Assembly: GCA_045633005.1 (NCBI GenBank)
Contig: JAZQXT010000080.1
Span: 24,773 to 88,772 of the forward strand
DNA from: CAG-390 sp045633005
GTDB taxonomy: Bacteria > Bacillota > Clostridia > Oscillospirales > CAG-272
Direction: 5' to 3'
Length of the DNA stretch: 64,000 nucleotides
A program made the position numbers and the translations under genes. How positions within the stretch are numbered: the stretch's first letter is position 1; every line of letters starts with the position of its first letter. The notes under the pieces were generated by a model, which did not search any database, had not been told where the DNA came from, and worked only from the letters and a program-made list of their open reading frames with translations. Shown one piece after another: positions 1 to 7,154 of the stretch.

Positions 1-663
1 AGAAGTAGCAACTATCCAGCCCTCGTAAGCGAATACGGTGGCAACGACGGCGGCAAAAAGTCCGCCGCTGACAGTACCGCCAACCGCCTCACCGACCACG
101 GTGGCAAAGTTATTCGTAAGAGTGCCGTTGGCAAAGCCTACGACAGTACCGACGACAGCCATAAGTGCGATGGGGATGAGCTTGATAACGGTTGCACTGA
201 CCTGAAATTTACCCGCAAGTCTCGGAGAAAGCGCGTTCATAGTGTAGGACGCAATAAGGAAGAAGCCCGAAAGTGCAAGAACCTCGGAGCTTACCATATC
301 CCAGCCGAAAAGAACGCCGAAATATCTTGCGGATACCCAAGCAAGAACGGAGGTCATACCGGGATAGTAAACGTTTACCATAAACCACGCAAGGTAGTAG
401 CCGTAGCCCTTGCCGCAGGTAGCCTCGGCGTAGCCAACGACTCCGCTTACCTTTTCGTACTTGGTTGCCATTACCGCGAATTGCGCCGAGCAAAGTATCA
501 TCAGAAGTCCCGTAATAGCCCACGCCGCTATACCGATGGGCATATTTCCGCCCGTTGCGACAAGCACGTTCTGTGCCTTAAAGAACACGCCCGAGCCTAT
601 TACGGTACCCACGACCATACAAATAGCCGTAAGAAGACCGTACTTTCTTGTAAGTTTTTCCAT
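1..663 (-). CDS. APC-family amino acid permease, C-terminus off window
   Basis: The first 221 codons are open from ATG at 663 to the window edge; the gene has no stop inside the window. The start is preceded by AGGAG with good spacing. The N-terminus has the first transmembrane helix of the amino acid/polyamine/organocation superfamily with the glycine-rich signature GTVIGSGVFFKAQ at residues 19-31, which in this family unwinds to bind the amino-acid substrate. Further hydrophobic helices follow at about residues 40-65, 85-110, 120-140, 155-175 and 195-215. The closest named type would be SteT/LAT-like exchangers, but substrate cannot be read from sequence. It is a single gene facing left with its own promoter. 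Confidence 0.85.
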   Translation of the reverse strand, partial: MEKLTRKYGLLTAICMVVGTVIGSGVFFKAQNVLVATGGNMPIGIAAWAITGLLMILCSAQFAVMATKYEKVSGVVGYAEATCGKGYGYYLAWFMVNVYYPGMTSVLAWVSARYFGVLFGWDMVSSEVLALSGFFLIASYTMNALSPRLAGKFQVSATVIKLIPIALMAVVGTVVGFANGTLTNNFATVVGEAVGGTVSGGLFAAVVATVFAYEGWIVATS

Positions 664-727
664 AATTTTGCTCCTGAATATAGAGTTTTTGCAGAGAAAG
701 CTCTCCGATTAGTCACATTAAATCATA

Positions 728-756
728 TTTTAGCACATTTTTGGCGATTTGTAAAT
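728..756 (-). promoter_or_regulatory. Promoter of the APC permease
   Basis: On the minus strand TTTACA (751-756) and TAAAAT (728-733) are 17 bp apart, the vegetative sigma-A layout, about 65 bp upstream of the permease start. The leader contains a small hairpin with a GAGA/TCTC stem. Confidence 0.55.
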
Positions 757-817
757 AAAAAACTTCATTTTTTTGCAACGTCAGTTCTGTTTTATGCATT
801 TTACCAAAAACACGAAC

Positions 818-855
818 CCGCCGTGCTTCGCGCCTTTCGGCGCGAAGCACAGCGG
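818..855 (-). terminator. Strong hairpin after the XRE gene
   Basis: A 12-bp perfect stem (823-834 with 839-850, loop TTTC) is extended by CCGC/GCGG at 818-821 and 852-855. On the minus strand it lies just downstream of the XRE stop and is followed about 10 nt later by a short T run, so it is a plausible but imperfect intrinsic terminator. Confidence 0.5.
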
Positions 856-861
856 TGTGCA

Positions 862-1479
862 TTACTTCCGTTCGCGGCTTATGACTTTTTTCTGCCACGA
901 ATAGCGCTTGCAATTGGGGCAGCGCATATATCGCGTTCTGCCTGAATGCATCGCAAAAAACACGCTACTGTATTGAGGAATATGTCTATGTCCGCACTTT
1001 TGGCATTCATAATATCCCGCCTTTTGCTCGATTTTCAACGCAAACGGAGTTGCGATCAAAAGCGGCAACAGACAGAGTCCGACGAGCAAGCCCGCCTTCC
1101 ATTCCTCCATTGGTACGATGCTCACGATTATCGCCGCCGCAACAAGCGGCAAGACGGCGATTATACCCATGACGATTTCCGCTCTGAGCAATCTTTTGTC
1201 CGCTTCTTCTTTTTGCTTGACCATTTCAAGCAGATTTTTTTCCAATTCTTTGTTGTAATTATCCATTGTAACTACCTCCCCACTTAGTAGATCGTTTACG
1301 CTGATACCGAGAACGGCGCAAAGCTCAAGCATTATCGACGAGTCGGGCAGAGACTTGCCCGTTTCCCATTTCGATACCGCTCTGTCGGTGATGTTCAGCC
1401 TTTCGGCGAGCTGTGCTTGCGTAAGCCCCGCCTTTTTTCTGCATTCCGATATGAATTTTCCTATCTTCGCCTGATCCAT
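862..1479 (-). CDS. XRE-family regulator with membrane segments and zinc ribbon
   Basis: A 205-residue protein starting at ATG 1479, chosen because GGAGGTGCGCC sits directly in front; a longer in-frame reading to 1533 has no SD. Residues 5-60 form a canonical XRE helix-turn-helix (LTQAQLAERLNITDRAVSKWE). A charged coiled segment follows, then two hydrophobic helices at about 100-122 and 127-148. The C-terminal part holds two CxxC pairs (CQKC and CPNC) that look like a zinc ribbon. The layout suggests a membrane-tethered DNA-binding sensor that may regulate itself: a palindrome lies between its -35 and -10. Target and signal are unknown. Confidence 0.85.
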   Translation of the reverse strand: MDQAKIGKFISECRKKAGLTQAQLAERLNITDRAVSKWETGKSLPDSSIMLELCAVLGISVNDLLSGEVVTMDNYNKELEKNLLEMVKQKEEADKRLLRAEIVMGIIAVLPLVAAAIIVSIVPMEEWKAGLLVGLCLLPLLIATPFALKIEQKAGYYECQKCGHRHIPQYSSVFFAMHSGRTRYMRCPNCKRYSWQKKVISRERK

Positions 1480-1501
1480 CGGCGCACCTCCTTTCGATAT
1501 C

Positions 1502-1530
1502 AGCATAACCGTTTTTACGGTAAATATCAA
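1502..1530 (-). promoter_or_regulatory. XRE promoter with internal palindromic operator
   Basis: On the minus strand TTGATA (1525-1530) and TATGCT (1502-1507) are 17 bp apart. The spacer contains the inverted repeat ACCGT-N4-ACGGT (1508-1521), placed where a bound repressor would block RNA polymerase. Autoregulation by the adjacent XRE protein is inferred. Confidence 0.5.
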
Positions 1531-1533
1531 CAT

Positions 1534-1568
1534 ACCGTCGGTTGAGTGTGGGGAATTCTACCGACGGT
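1534..1568. repeat. 9-bp inverted repeat
   Basis: ACCGTCGGT (1534-1542) and ACCGACGGT (1560-1568) form a perfect inverted repeat with a 17-nt loop, between the stop of the P-loop gene and the promoter of the XRE gene. No T run follows on either strand, so it is not a standard terminator. It could be a second operator or a processing hairpin. Confidence 0.4.
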
Positions 1569-1583
1569 GGAGTTGAAATTCGG

Positions 1584-2105
1584 TTATTTTTGCGATTTTT
1601 CTACCTTTTTAATGTATTCGTCAAGCTGTTTTTGGTTTTTGATAACTACTACCTTTTCGCCGTATTTTGACATCAGGCTCTTGTTTCTGTCCTTCGTCTT
1701 TTTCGACCTTCCGCGCCACAGTATCCACGTGGCAAAATCAAAGTCGAACTTTTCGTTGCACCCCTTCGCCATATCGGGGCGCGTGGTGTTTTTGTATTTA
1801 CGGTATCTGCGAAGTGCGCGGAAAAAGCAGGAAAATCTGTTAAAAAGAAGCATAATTATCTCGTCAGCTTCCTCCATACGGCGATCGTAACAGAGCTTTG
1901 AGTACGTGCCGTCGATGACCCACGAATCGTGGGAATCCAAAAAATCCTTGGTTATTCTAAGCTTTTCTTCCTCGCTTCGAATTTTCCAATTCGGCAAGAA
2001 CTGAACCGTGTCGAAGTGTAAAACGTCGGTTTGGTAGATATCAGCCAGTTTTTTAGCCAGCGTGGACTTCCCCGAACCGCTGTATCCGATAATTGCAATT
2101 TTCAT
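1584..2105 (-). CDS. P-loop NTPase, FlaR / adenylate-kinase-like
   Basis: 173 residues. A textbook Walker A (GYSGSGKST) is at residues 7-15, right at the N-terminus as in small nucleotide kinases. The motif HFDTVQFLPNW at about residues 30-40 and the WVIDGTYS stretch near 62 are typical of the family annotated DNA topology modulation protein FlaR. A basic segment (RRYRKYK; WRGRSKKTKDRN) in the middle would be the lid region that closes on substrate. The family is widespread in Firmicutes, but the natural substrate is not established; kinase activity is inferred from the fold. Divergently placed from the next two genes. Confidence 0.75.
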   Translation of the reverse strand: MKIAIIGYSGSGKSTLAKKLADIYQTDVLHFDTVQFLPNWKIRSEEEKLRITKDFLDSHDSWVIDGTYSKLCYDRRMEEADEIIMLLFNRFSCFFRALRRYRKYKNTTRPDMAKGCNEKFDFDFATWILWRGRSKKTKDRNKSLMSKYGEKVVVIKNQKQLDEYIKKVEKSQK

Positions 2106-2172
2106 TTTTGACCTTTACGATTTGATATATGAAACAATTTACCATTTTTACAAGAAAACTTGGCAAAAGCTA

Positions 2173-2201
2173 TTGACAAGTAAACTTGTCAGGTGTATAA
2201 T
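2173..2201 (+). promoter_or_regulatory. Consensus promoter with operator palindrome
   Basis: TTGACA (2173-2178) and TATAAT (2196-2201) are separated by 17 bp. Overlapping the -35 and spacer is the inverted repeat ACAAG-TAAA-CTTGT (2176-2189), and ACTTGGCAA occurs on both sides (near 2157 and 2214). The likely ligand is the small XRE protein encoded second in the transcript. Confidence 0.7.
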
Positions 2202-2233
2202 ATAGCCAACAAAACTTGGCAAAGGGGTTCATT

Positions 2234-2563
2234 ATGAACAAAGACGAAATTTTGGCAAAAAGCAGAAAAGAAAACGAAGGCAAGTCTGACGAGCGCGAAT
2301 TACAAATATTCGCCAACGCTTCCAAAATAGGGATGGCTGTTGGCGGAATTATATCTGTAATAATCGTTATTTTCTCAAAAATTGCAGACCAGCCCTTGCT
2401 TGGTCTTTCCGCGTGGGCGGTATATTTTGGTATGTTTGGAAGCCGTCATCTTTACCATTTCCTGAAGTCAAAAGAAAAAATCAAATTGATCCAAGCACTG
2501 ATAGGCATTTCGTTTGGTGCCGCCTGCTTTATCGGAATGATAGTTTTGGGGTTGCAGAAATGA
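2234..2563 (+). CDS. Small membrane protein, DUF6442-like
   Basis: 109 residues starting at ATG 2234 behind AAAGGGG. A charged N-terminal segment (KDEILAKSRKENEGKSDERE) resembles the conserved start of DUF6442-type proteins, followed by three hydrophobic helices at about residues 34-53, 58-74 and 88-108. The gene overlaps the next one by ATGA, so the two are translationally coupled. Such small membrane protein plus small XRE regulator pairs are common in Firmicutes; the function is unknown. Confidence 0.7.
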   Translation: MNKDEILAKSRKENEGKSDERELQIFANASKIGMAVGGIISVIIVIFSKIADQPLLGLSAWAVYFGMFGSRHLYHFLKSKEKIKLIQALIGISFGAACFIGMIVLGLQK

Positions 2564-2772
2564 AAGATGATTCCTTATTGGTTCTAAAAAACAATCTGAA
2601 AGAAGCTCGCACTATGGCAGGATTGTCCCAAGCACAGCTTGCGGAGATGGTTGGAGTATCAAGAAACACGATAAGTTCCATAGAAACGGGGCAATTTAAC
2701 CCGACGGCGAAGCTGGCACTTATTTTATGTATCGCATTGGATAAAAAATTCGAGGAGCTTTTTTATTTTTGA
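2560..2772 (+). CDS. Small XRE-type DNA-binding regulator
   Basis: 70 residues, essentially one helix-turn-helix domain: LKEARTMAGLSQAQLAEMV is followed by the recognition segment SRNTISSIETGQFNPT. The start at 2560 overlaps the upstream stop (ATGA). It has the length and sequence of the YgzD/YdbL-like stand-alone XRE repressors. It probably controls its own operon through the palindrome in the promoter at 2176-2189. Its 3' end faces array A and the convergent tRNA-Leu gene. Confidence 0.85.
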   Translation: MKDDSLLVLKNNLKEARTMAGLSQAQLAEMVGVSRNTISSIETGQFNPTAKLALILCIALDKKFEELFYF

Positions 2773-2837
2773 GCCCAAGTTAAAAATACGATAAAACAAA
2801 AGTTTAGCGAGGTTTTTGTTGGTGCTCATTGTATTTT

Positions 2838-3012
2838 GAAATCATCAAGGCGAAGCCTTGTATATCATCAATTCTGAAGGAATTGTATATCATCAACACG
2901 GAGTGTTGTATATCATCATTGCGAAAGAAATACAGCCTACGGCTGATGATATACGCCTGCGGCGATGATATACACGCTATCGCGTGATGATATGCCATTG
3001 CTTTCGCAATGG
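2838..3012. repeat. Palindromic word array A (TATATCATCA / TGATGATATA)
   Basis: The word TATATCATCA occurs at 2861-2870, 2886-2895 and 2909-2918, with a degraded copy ending at 2847. Between copies are different mini-hairpins: AAGGC-GAA-GCCTT, CAATTC-N5-GAATTG and CAACAC-GGA-GTGTTG. After a centre near 2919-2932 the word is inverted (TGATGATATA at 2944-2953, CGATGATATA at 2963-2972, TGATGATATG at 2985-2994), again with private hairpins CAGCC-TAC-GGCTG, CGCC-TGC-GGCG, CACGC-TATC-GCGTG and CCATTGC-TTTC-GCAATGG. No reading frame spans it. It lies between the 3' ends of the XRE gene and tRNA-Leu and ends 5-8 bp from the tRNA terminator. Same grammar as arrays B and C, with a different word. Confidence 0.85.
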
Positions 3013-3013
3013 A

Positions 3014-3045
3014 TAAAAAATCGACAGGCATAGCCTGTCGATTTT
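3014..3045 (-). terminator. Terminator of tRNA-Leu
   Basis: Stem ATCGACAGGC (3020-3029) / GCCTGTCGAT (3033-3042) with a 3-nt loop, A run on one side and T run on the other, so it can act in both directions. It lies immediately after the CCA end of the minus-strand tRNA. Confidence 0.85.
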
Positions 3046-3132
3046 TGGTGCCGGTGGCGGGGGTCGAACCCGCACGGTGTCGCCACCGCGGGATTTTGAG
3101 TCCCGTACGTCTGCCAGTTCCATCACACCGGC
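3046..3132 (-). tRNA. tRNA-Leu (anticodon CAA)
   Basis: An 87-nt class II tRNA with encoded CCA. The acceptor GCCGGTG pairs with CACCGGC, the discriminator is A, and the anticodon stem CGGGA/TCCCG encloses the loop CTCAAAA with anticodon CAA, reading UUG. A long variable arm (GCGGTGGCGACACCGT region) and the T-loop GTTCGACCC are present. Leucine identity follows from the anticodon and long variable arm. Confidence 0.95.
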
Positions 3133-3146
3133 TTACCACTTATTGA

Positions 3147-3175
3147 ATTATAGCACAAAGCTTTTGCAAAATCAA
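3147..3175 (-). promoter_or_regulatory. Promoter of tRNA-Leu
   Basis: On the minus strand TTGATT (3170-3175) and TATAAT (3147-3152) are exactly 17 bp apart, and the -10 is about 15 bp from the mature tRNA 5' end. Confidence 0.75.
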
Positions 3176-3463
3176 CTGTTTTTTCATTTATTTTTAATTT
3201 TTAAGCAAAAAACTTTTCCACTCTTCTCTGCCTCGCCCCGAGACAAGCATATATCGCGCGTGCGTGCGCATATTATACTTAATAAGATTTTTCGGCTTTT
3301 GCGGCTGATTTGTATGAAAAAACGCATGATCAAGGCGAATTTTGGCGCAGCGCACCTTGCGGTTGCGCAAAAATTCAACTCAAAGTTGGTGGCAACGAGC
3401 GGGTGCGTTTGTTATAATACAATCACAGTAAAGCCGTAACGGCTATTTTTAAGGAGAATTTCT
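3176..3463 (+). promoter_or_regulatory. glmS upstream region with weak promoter and leader hairpin
   Basis: No gene is visible in this stretch. A TATAAT box is at 3413-3418 with only a poor -35 (TGGCAA, 3390-3395). Between the likely start site and the SD there is a 5-bp hairpin AGCCG-TAA-CGGCT (3432-3444) followed by ATTTTT, which resembles a weak attenuator. The conserved core of the glmS ribozyme is not present. Confidence 0.4.
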
Positions 3464-5296
3464 ATGTGTGGAATAATTGGTTATACAGGCAGCCGTAAGG
3501 CAAAGAAAATACTGCTTGACGGTCTTGCATCCCTTGAATACAGAGGCTACGACTCTGCGGGAATTGCGCTGTGCGACGCTGACGGTACGCTTCGCACCAT
3601 CAAGTGCGGCGGCAGAGTAAGCGAGCTTGCAAGCAAAGCAAACGCCGTTGATTTTGATGCAAACCGCGGAATCGGTCACACCCGTTGGGCAACCCACGGC
3701 GGCCCTACCGAGGCAAACGCGCATCCCCACGCCTCCAAGCGTTGCGTGATAGTACACAACGGTATTATCGACAACTGCCTTGAGCTTCGCGACGAGCTTT
3801 CGGCGCAGGGCTACACCTTCGTAAGCGACACCGACACCGAGGCTGCGGCGCACCTCATCGACCGCGAGTACGCGGCTCTTGGTGACCCCGCAAAGGCTCT
3901 TTACTCGGCTGCAAAATATCTTTGCGGTTCTTATGCTATCGCTGTTATTTTCCCCGAAAGAAGCGGCGAGATCTGGGCTATCAGACGCGACAATCCCCTG
4001 ATTGCCGCAACGTCCCCCGACGGTGCATTCCTTGCATCCGACATCCCCGCACTTCTCTCTCACACCCGTATGATCTACCGTCCCAAGGAAAACGAGGTAA
4101 TTTGCATTACCGAGGCGGGCATCACGAAGCACAACACCGACGGAACGGTTGAAGCGATCGTTCCCGAGGAGACCGAGCTTGGCATTTCCGCCGCTGACAA
4201 GGATGGCTACGACCACTTTATGCTCAAGGAGATCCACGAACAGCCCGACGCTATTCGCCGTGCGGCTTCTCACCGCATAAACTCCGATATGCTTCCCGAT
4301 TTCTCGACCGACGGCATTTCCGAGGAATTCTGGCACTCCTTTGACAGCATTTCCATTATCGCCTGCGGCTCTGCTACACACGCAGGTCTCGTTGGAAGAT
4401 ACGTTATCGAAAAGCTCGCGGGCGTTCCCGTTACTGTAAACACCGCGTCGGAATACCGCTACGATCCCCCCGCAATAGTAGGTAAGACTCTTGCTCTTGC
4501 TATTTCACAGTCGGGCGAGACCGCTGACACGCTTGCAGGACTTCGTCTTGCAAAGAGTCAGGGACACCCCACCGCCGCTATTATAAACGCTGTGGGCTCT
4601 GCTATCGCGCGCGAGGCTGATTGCGTTATCTACACGGGCGCAGGTCCTGAGATCGCCGTTGCTACCACCAAGGGCTACGCTACTCAGGTAGCCGTGCTTT
4701 GTATGATGGCTATCAAGCTCGGCGTTGCACGCGGAAATCTTGCCGCTACCGAGGCAGCACGCCTTTGCCGCTCGCTTTCCCGCGATATTCCCGCATACGT
4801 CAGCGAGATCATCGGCAGACGTGACGAGATCCGCAAGCTCGCAGTTGCCGTCAAGGATGCAGACGACCTCTACTTTATCGGACGAGGTCCTGACTTCCCC
4901 GCCGCAACCGAATGCTCGCTCAAGCTCAAGGAGATCTCCTACGTTCACAGCGAGGCGTACGCCGCAGGTGAGCTGAAGCACGGAACGCTCTCTCTCGTTG
5001 AGGAGGGTACTCCCGTAGTTGCGCTTGCAAACGATTCAAGATATTTCGATAAGATGGCAGGAAACATTCGCGAGGTTCGCGCAAGAGGCGGTTACGTTAC
5101 GCTGATATGCACCGACGATTTCCCGCATCCCACCGAATACGGCGACAGCATTTTCGTTCTTCCCAAGACCGAGCCGCTGTTCTCTCCCCTCGTCAGCGTT
5201 GCCGCTTGTCAGATACTCTCTTACGAGATCGCTCTGCTTCGCGGTTGCGACGTTGACCACCCCCGCAATCTTGCAAAATCCGTAACTGTTGAATAA
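3464..5296 (+). CDS. glmS: Glutamine--fructose-6-phosphate aminotransferase (isomerizing)
   Basis: 610 residues, full length. The N-terminal nucleophile glutaminase domain starts MCGIIGYTG, with Cys2 becoming the catalytic residue after Met removal; GHTRWATHG near residue 70 binds glutamine. Two SIS (sugar isomerase) domains follow at about residues 285-425 and 455-600, with the phosphosugar-binding SQSGETADT stretch near 350, and the protein ends with the typical family tail DHPRNLAKSVTVE. It converts fructose-6-phosphate and glutamine to glucosamine-6-phosphate, the entry to UDP-GlcNAc for peptidoglycan. It is monocistronic with SD AAGGAG and its own terminator. nagA and nagB, which run the reverse direction, are elsewhere in the window. 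Confidence 0.97.
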   Translation: MCGIIGYTGSRKAKKILLDGLASLEYRGYDSAGIALCDADGTLRTIKCGGRVSELASKANAVDFDANRGIGHTRWATHGGPTEANAHPHASKRCVIVHNGIIDNCLELRDELSAQGYTFVSDTDTEAAAHLIDREYAALGDPAKALYSAAKYLCGSYAIAVIFPERSGEIWAIRRDNPLIAATSPDGAFLASDIPALLSHTRMIYRPKENEVICITEAGITKHNTDGTVEAIVPEETELGISAADKDGYDHFMLKEIHEQPDAIRRAASHRINSDMLPDFSTDGISEEFWHSFDSISIIACGSATHAGLVGRYVIEKLAGVPVTVNTASEYRYDPPAIVGKTLALAISQSGETADTLAGLRLAKSQGHPTAAIINAVGSAIAREADCVIYTGAGPEIAVATTKGYATQVAVLCMMAIKLGVARGNLAATEAARLCRSLSRDIPAYVSEIIGRRDEIRKLAVAVKDADDLYFIGRGPDFPAATECSLKLKEISYVHSEAYAAGELKHGTLSLVEEGTPVVALANDSRYFDKMAGNIREVRARGGYVTLICTDDFPHPTEYGDSIFVLPKTEPLFSPLVSVAACQILSYEIALLRGCDVDHPRNLAKSVTVE

Positions 5297-5328
5297 AAAA
5301 ATCGGGAGCGTTAGCTCCCGATTTTTTT
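5294..5328. terminator. Bidirectional terminator between glmS and the SPOCS gene
   Basis: Stem ATCGGGAGC (5301-5309) / GCTCCCGAT (5314-5322), loop GTTA, with A7 before and T7 after, shared by two convergent genes. It overlaps the last codons of both. Confidence 0.9.
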
Positions 5329-6901
5329 ATACTATCAAAAATCCGACGTTGGCAAGGCTTTCCGCGCTATCGGGCGCGTCTGCCTCGATGCCGTTGTCCG
5401 TAGCTACCCGCACGGGATCGACTCCGTAACGCTTGGAAACAGACCACAGGCTCTCCCCTGCACACGGGTAACAAACGGTTATCCGCGCGGCATGGCGCGG
5501 ACTTCCGTCGGGTGCGCGGCGCATACTGCCGAAACGCACCTCGGTGATCGCGTCAACGCTGCTCTTTGCCGCAACTGCCGCCGCAACGTAAAGCTCGGCG
5601 TCAACCGCAAGCTCCTCGCCGTCGATGCGTCCGCGGCACGCGCCAACGCTCACAACGGCGTGCGGGCAAAGCTCCGCATCGGTCGGAATCTCACCGATAT
5701 CTGTGCTGTACTTGTACGGTATTTCAAGCTCGTGCGAGGCAAGCTCGCTTCCGTTGTCCGTGATAACGGTACAACGCACCTTGCCCGAAAGCTCCATACG
5801 GTTTCCGACGAAATCAAAACTCACGTCGGGGGAGGCTACGCCCCTTACGTCGCATATCTTCATTCCGCCGTCGAGCCTTACGCCGTCCACGCCGATTGAA
5901 CCGTTTATGCTGACGTTTCCGTTAATACAGCCTATCGGGCGGCGCGTTTGTATACGGCGCGAGGAGGTTTCGGATGCGTTTGAAAGAGCGTACACGTCGC
6001 GCAGATAAGTAAACGGGTATTTCGCCTGCGACTCGCCGCACAGCACCACCTCCGCCTCGCACACAAGGTGTCCGTCGGCGACCGTTGCGCCGCACGAGGC
6101 AAGCTCACCCCAGCCGCACGCGCCCACAAGCTCCGCGCCGTCGCGCACGTCTTTCAGATACGCCGCCTCACCGCTTACGGGAATCTTTCGGGTAACGGCG
6201 TAAGGTCGCTCCCCCTCGCCCTCTCGGCAAAGCAGAATTTTAAGCTGTAATTCGCCGCTACACGCAACGCCCGTGCGCCTTGCCTCGGCGGACGTTATCA
6301 TTACCTCGCCGCGACAGCAGACGACGCGAAGCTCTTCCGTTTCGCCCACCTCAAAGCTATCGCTCAGCGCAATAGCGTCGCTTCTGCCGCAAAGCGTTTG
6401 CATAGCGCTTGCAACTCCCTCAAGGCATCTTACGTCGCTTTCCAAAACGCTCTCGCCACGACACGCGCACTCAAACTCCGCGTTACATCCGACGGCGGCG
6501 CGGACTCGCACACGCGAGCGAATATTCACGCGGCGCGGCGCTATGACGCGCACGGCGGGCGTTTCCGCTACCGCGGTAGCGCGGCAGTGGCATTTTTCAT
6601 TATCGGGTGCTTCGCCCTCAAGGCTCATCGCCGTTTCGTACTCTGCGGGTAGCTCGATGCACCACGCGCCGCCGTCCTCCCCGCCCTCGTATAGCAAGCG
6701 ATACCGCATATTGCCGCCAAGCTCACAGCCCGACGGGCTTACGTAGCTTTCGGGCGCTGACACGGTTGCATCCACCGATATCACGCGCTTTATCGGTGGC
6801 ATATAATCGGGTAAGGTGTAGTCGTCCGACATTTCGCAAAGCACGTTTTTTTCCGCAAGCGGCACTTCAAGCTCAAAGCGTGCCGCTGTTATCTCATTCA
6901 T
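5327..6901 (-). CDS. SPOCS (DUF3794) / LysM spore-coat protein, SipL-like
   Basis: 524 residues with SD GGAGG. The first 45 residues include YTLPDYMPPIKRV, the hallmark opening of DUF3794/SPOCS proteins. Two further SPOCS-type modules occupy roughly residues 155-300 and 315-440. The C-terminal 55 residues form a LysM fold beginning near YPCAGESLWSVSKRYGVD. This architecture and length match SipL of Clostridioides difficile, which binds the coat ATPase SpoIVA and is needed for coat localisation around the forespore. The role here is inferred from that family, and no spoIVA is visible nearby. The leader region carries several hairpins. Facing glmS. Confidence 0.8.
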   Translation of the reverse strand: MNEITAARFELEVPLAEKNVLCEMSDDYTLPDYMPPIKRVISVDATVSAPESYVSPSGCELGGNMRYRLLYEGGEDGGAWCIELPAEYETAMSLEGEAPDNEKCHCRATAVAETPAVRVIAPRRVNIRSRVRVRAAVGCNAEFECACRGESVLESDVRCLEGVASAMQTLCGRSDAIALSDSFEVGETEELRVVCCRGEVMITSAEARRTGVACSGELQLKILLCREGEGERPYAVTRKIPVSGEAAYLKDVRDGAELVGACGWGELASCGATVADGHLVCEAEVVLCGESQAKYPFTYLRDVYALSNASETSSRRIQTRRPIGCINGNVSINGSIGVDGVRLDGGMKICDVRGVASPDVSFDFVGNRMELSGKVRCTVITDNGSELASHELEIPYKYSTDIGEIPTDAELCPHAVVSVGACRGRIDGEELAVDAELYVAAAVAAKSSVDAITEVRFGSMRRAPDGSPRHAARITVCYPCAGESLWSVSKRYGVDPVRVATDNGIEADAPDSAESLANVGFLIV

Positions 6902-7154
6902 ATCTTTTCCTCCGTAGTGATATTTTACTGTATTTTATTCTAAAGCACGGGGATATATGCAAAAAAACCGCACATACGTCCTACCAACTAAAATAGGACG
7001 GAGATTTTTAATTCTCCGTCCCGTTTTCTTGATAAGTACAACACCGTGGATACAAATGCAAATATTAAATTTGTCGATATATCGACAATCCCACGAGGGA
7101 TTGATATCGATGCGCACCTGCACGATGGCAGGTGCGCTAAGGCGGTTTTTTTGA
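6902..7154. repeat. Intergenic hairpin cluster between spoVT and SPOCS gene
   Basis: No credible gene is seen. Hairpins in order: CGTCCTA/TAGGACG (6976-6982, 6993-6999) and GGACGGAGA/TCTCCGTCC (6995-7003, 7012-7020) share bases and are mutually exclusive. The 18-bp palindrome TTGTCGATATATCGACAA is at 7071-7088, AATCCC-ACGA-GGGATT at 7087-7102, and GCGCACCTGC-N6-GCAGGTGCGC at 7112-7137. The last could terminate spoVT, but its T run lies on the wrong side for that strand. The first pair lies upstream of the SPOCS gene. Confidence 0.5.

Noticed and set aside
1534..1568. Transposon end or attachment site
   Set aside because: Only a 9-bp inverted repeat; no transposase, no target-site duplication, and no second copy found in the window.
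2838..3012. CRISPR array
   Set aside because: The repeated word is only 7-10 bp, the intervening sequences are self-complementary hairpins of 9-18 nt, orientation flips in the middle, and there are no cas genes. The same holds for 28148-28316 and 38797-38979.
3176..3463. glmS ribozyme upstream of glmS
   Set aside because: The conserved core and pseudoknot sequences were not found by eye; the leader from the only good -10 box is about 40 nt, too short.
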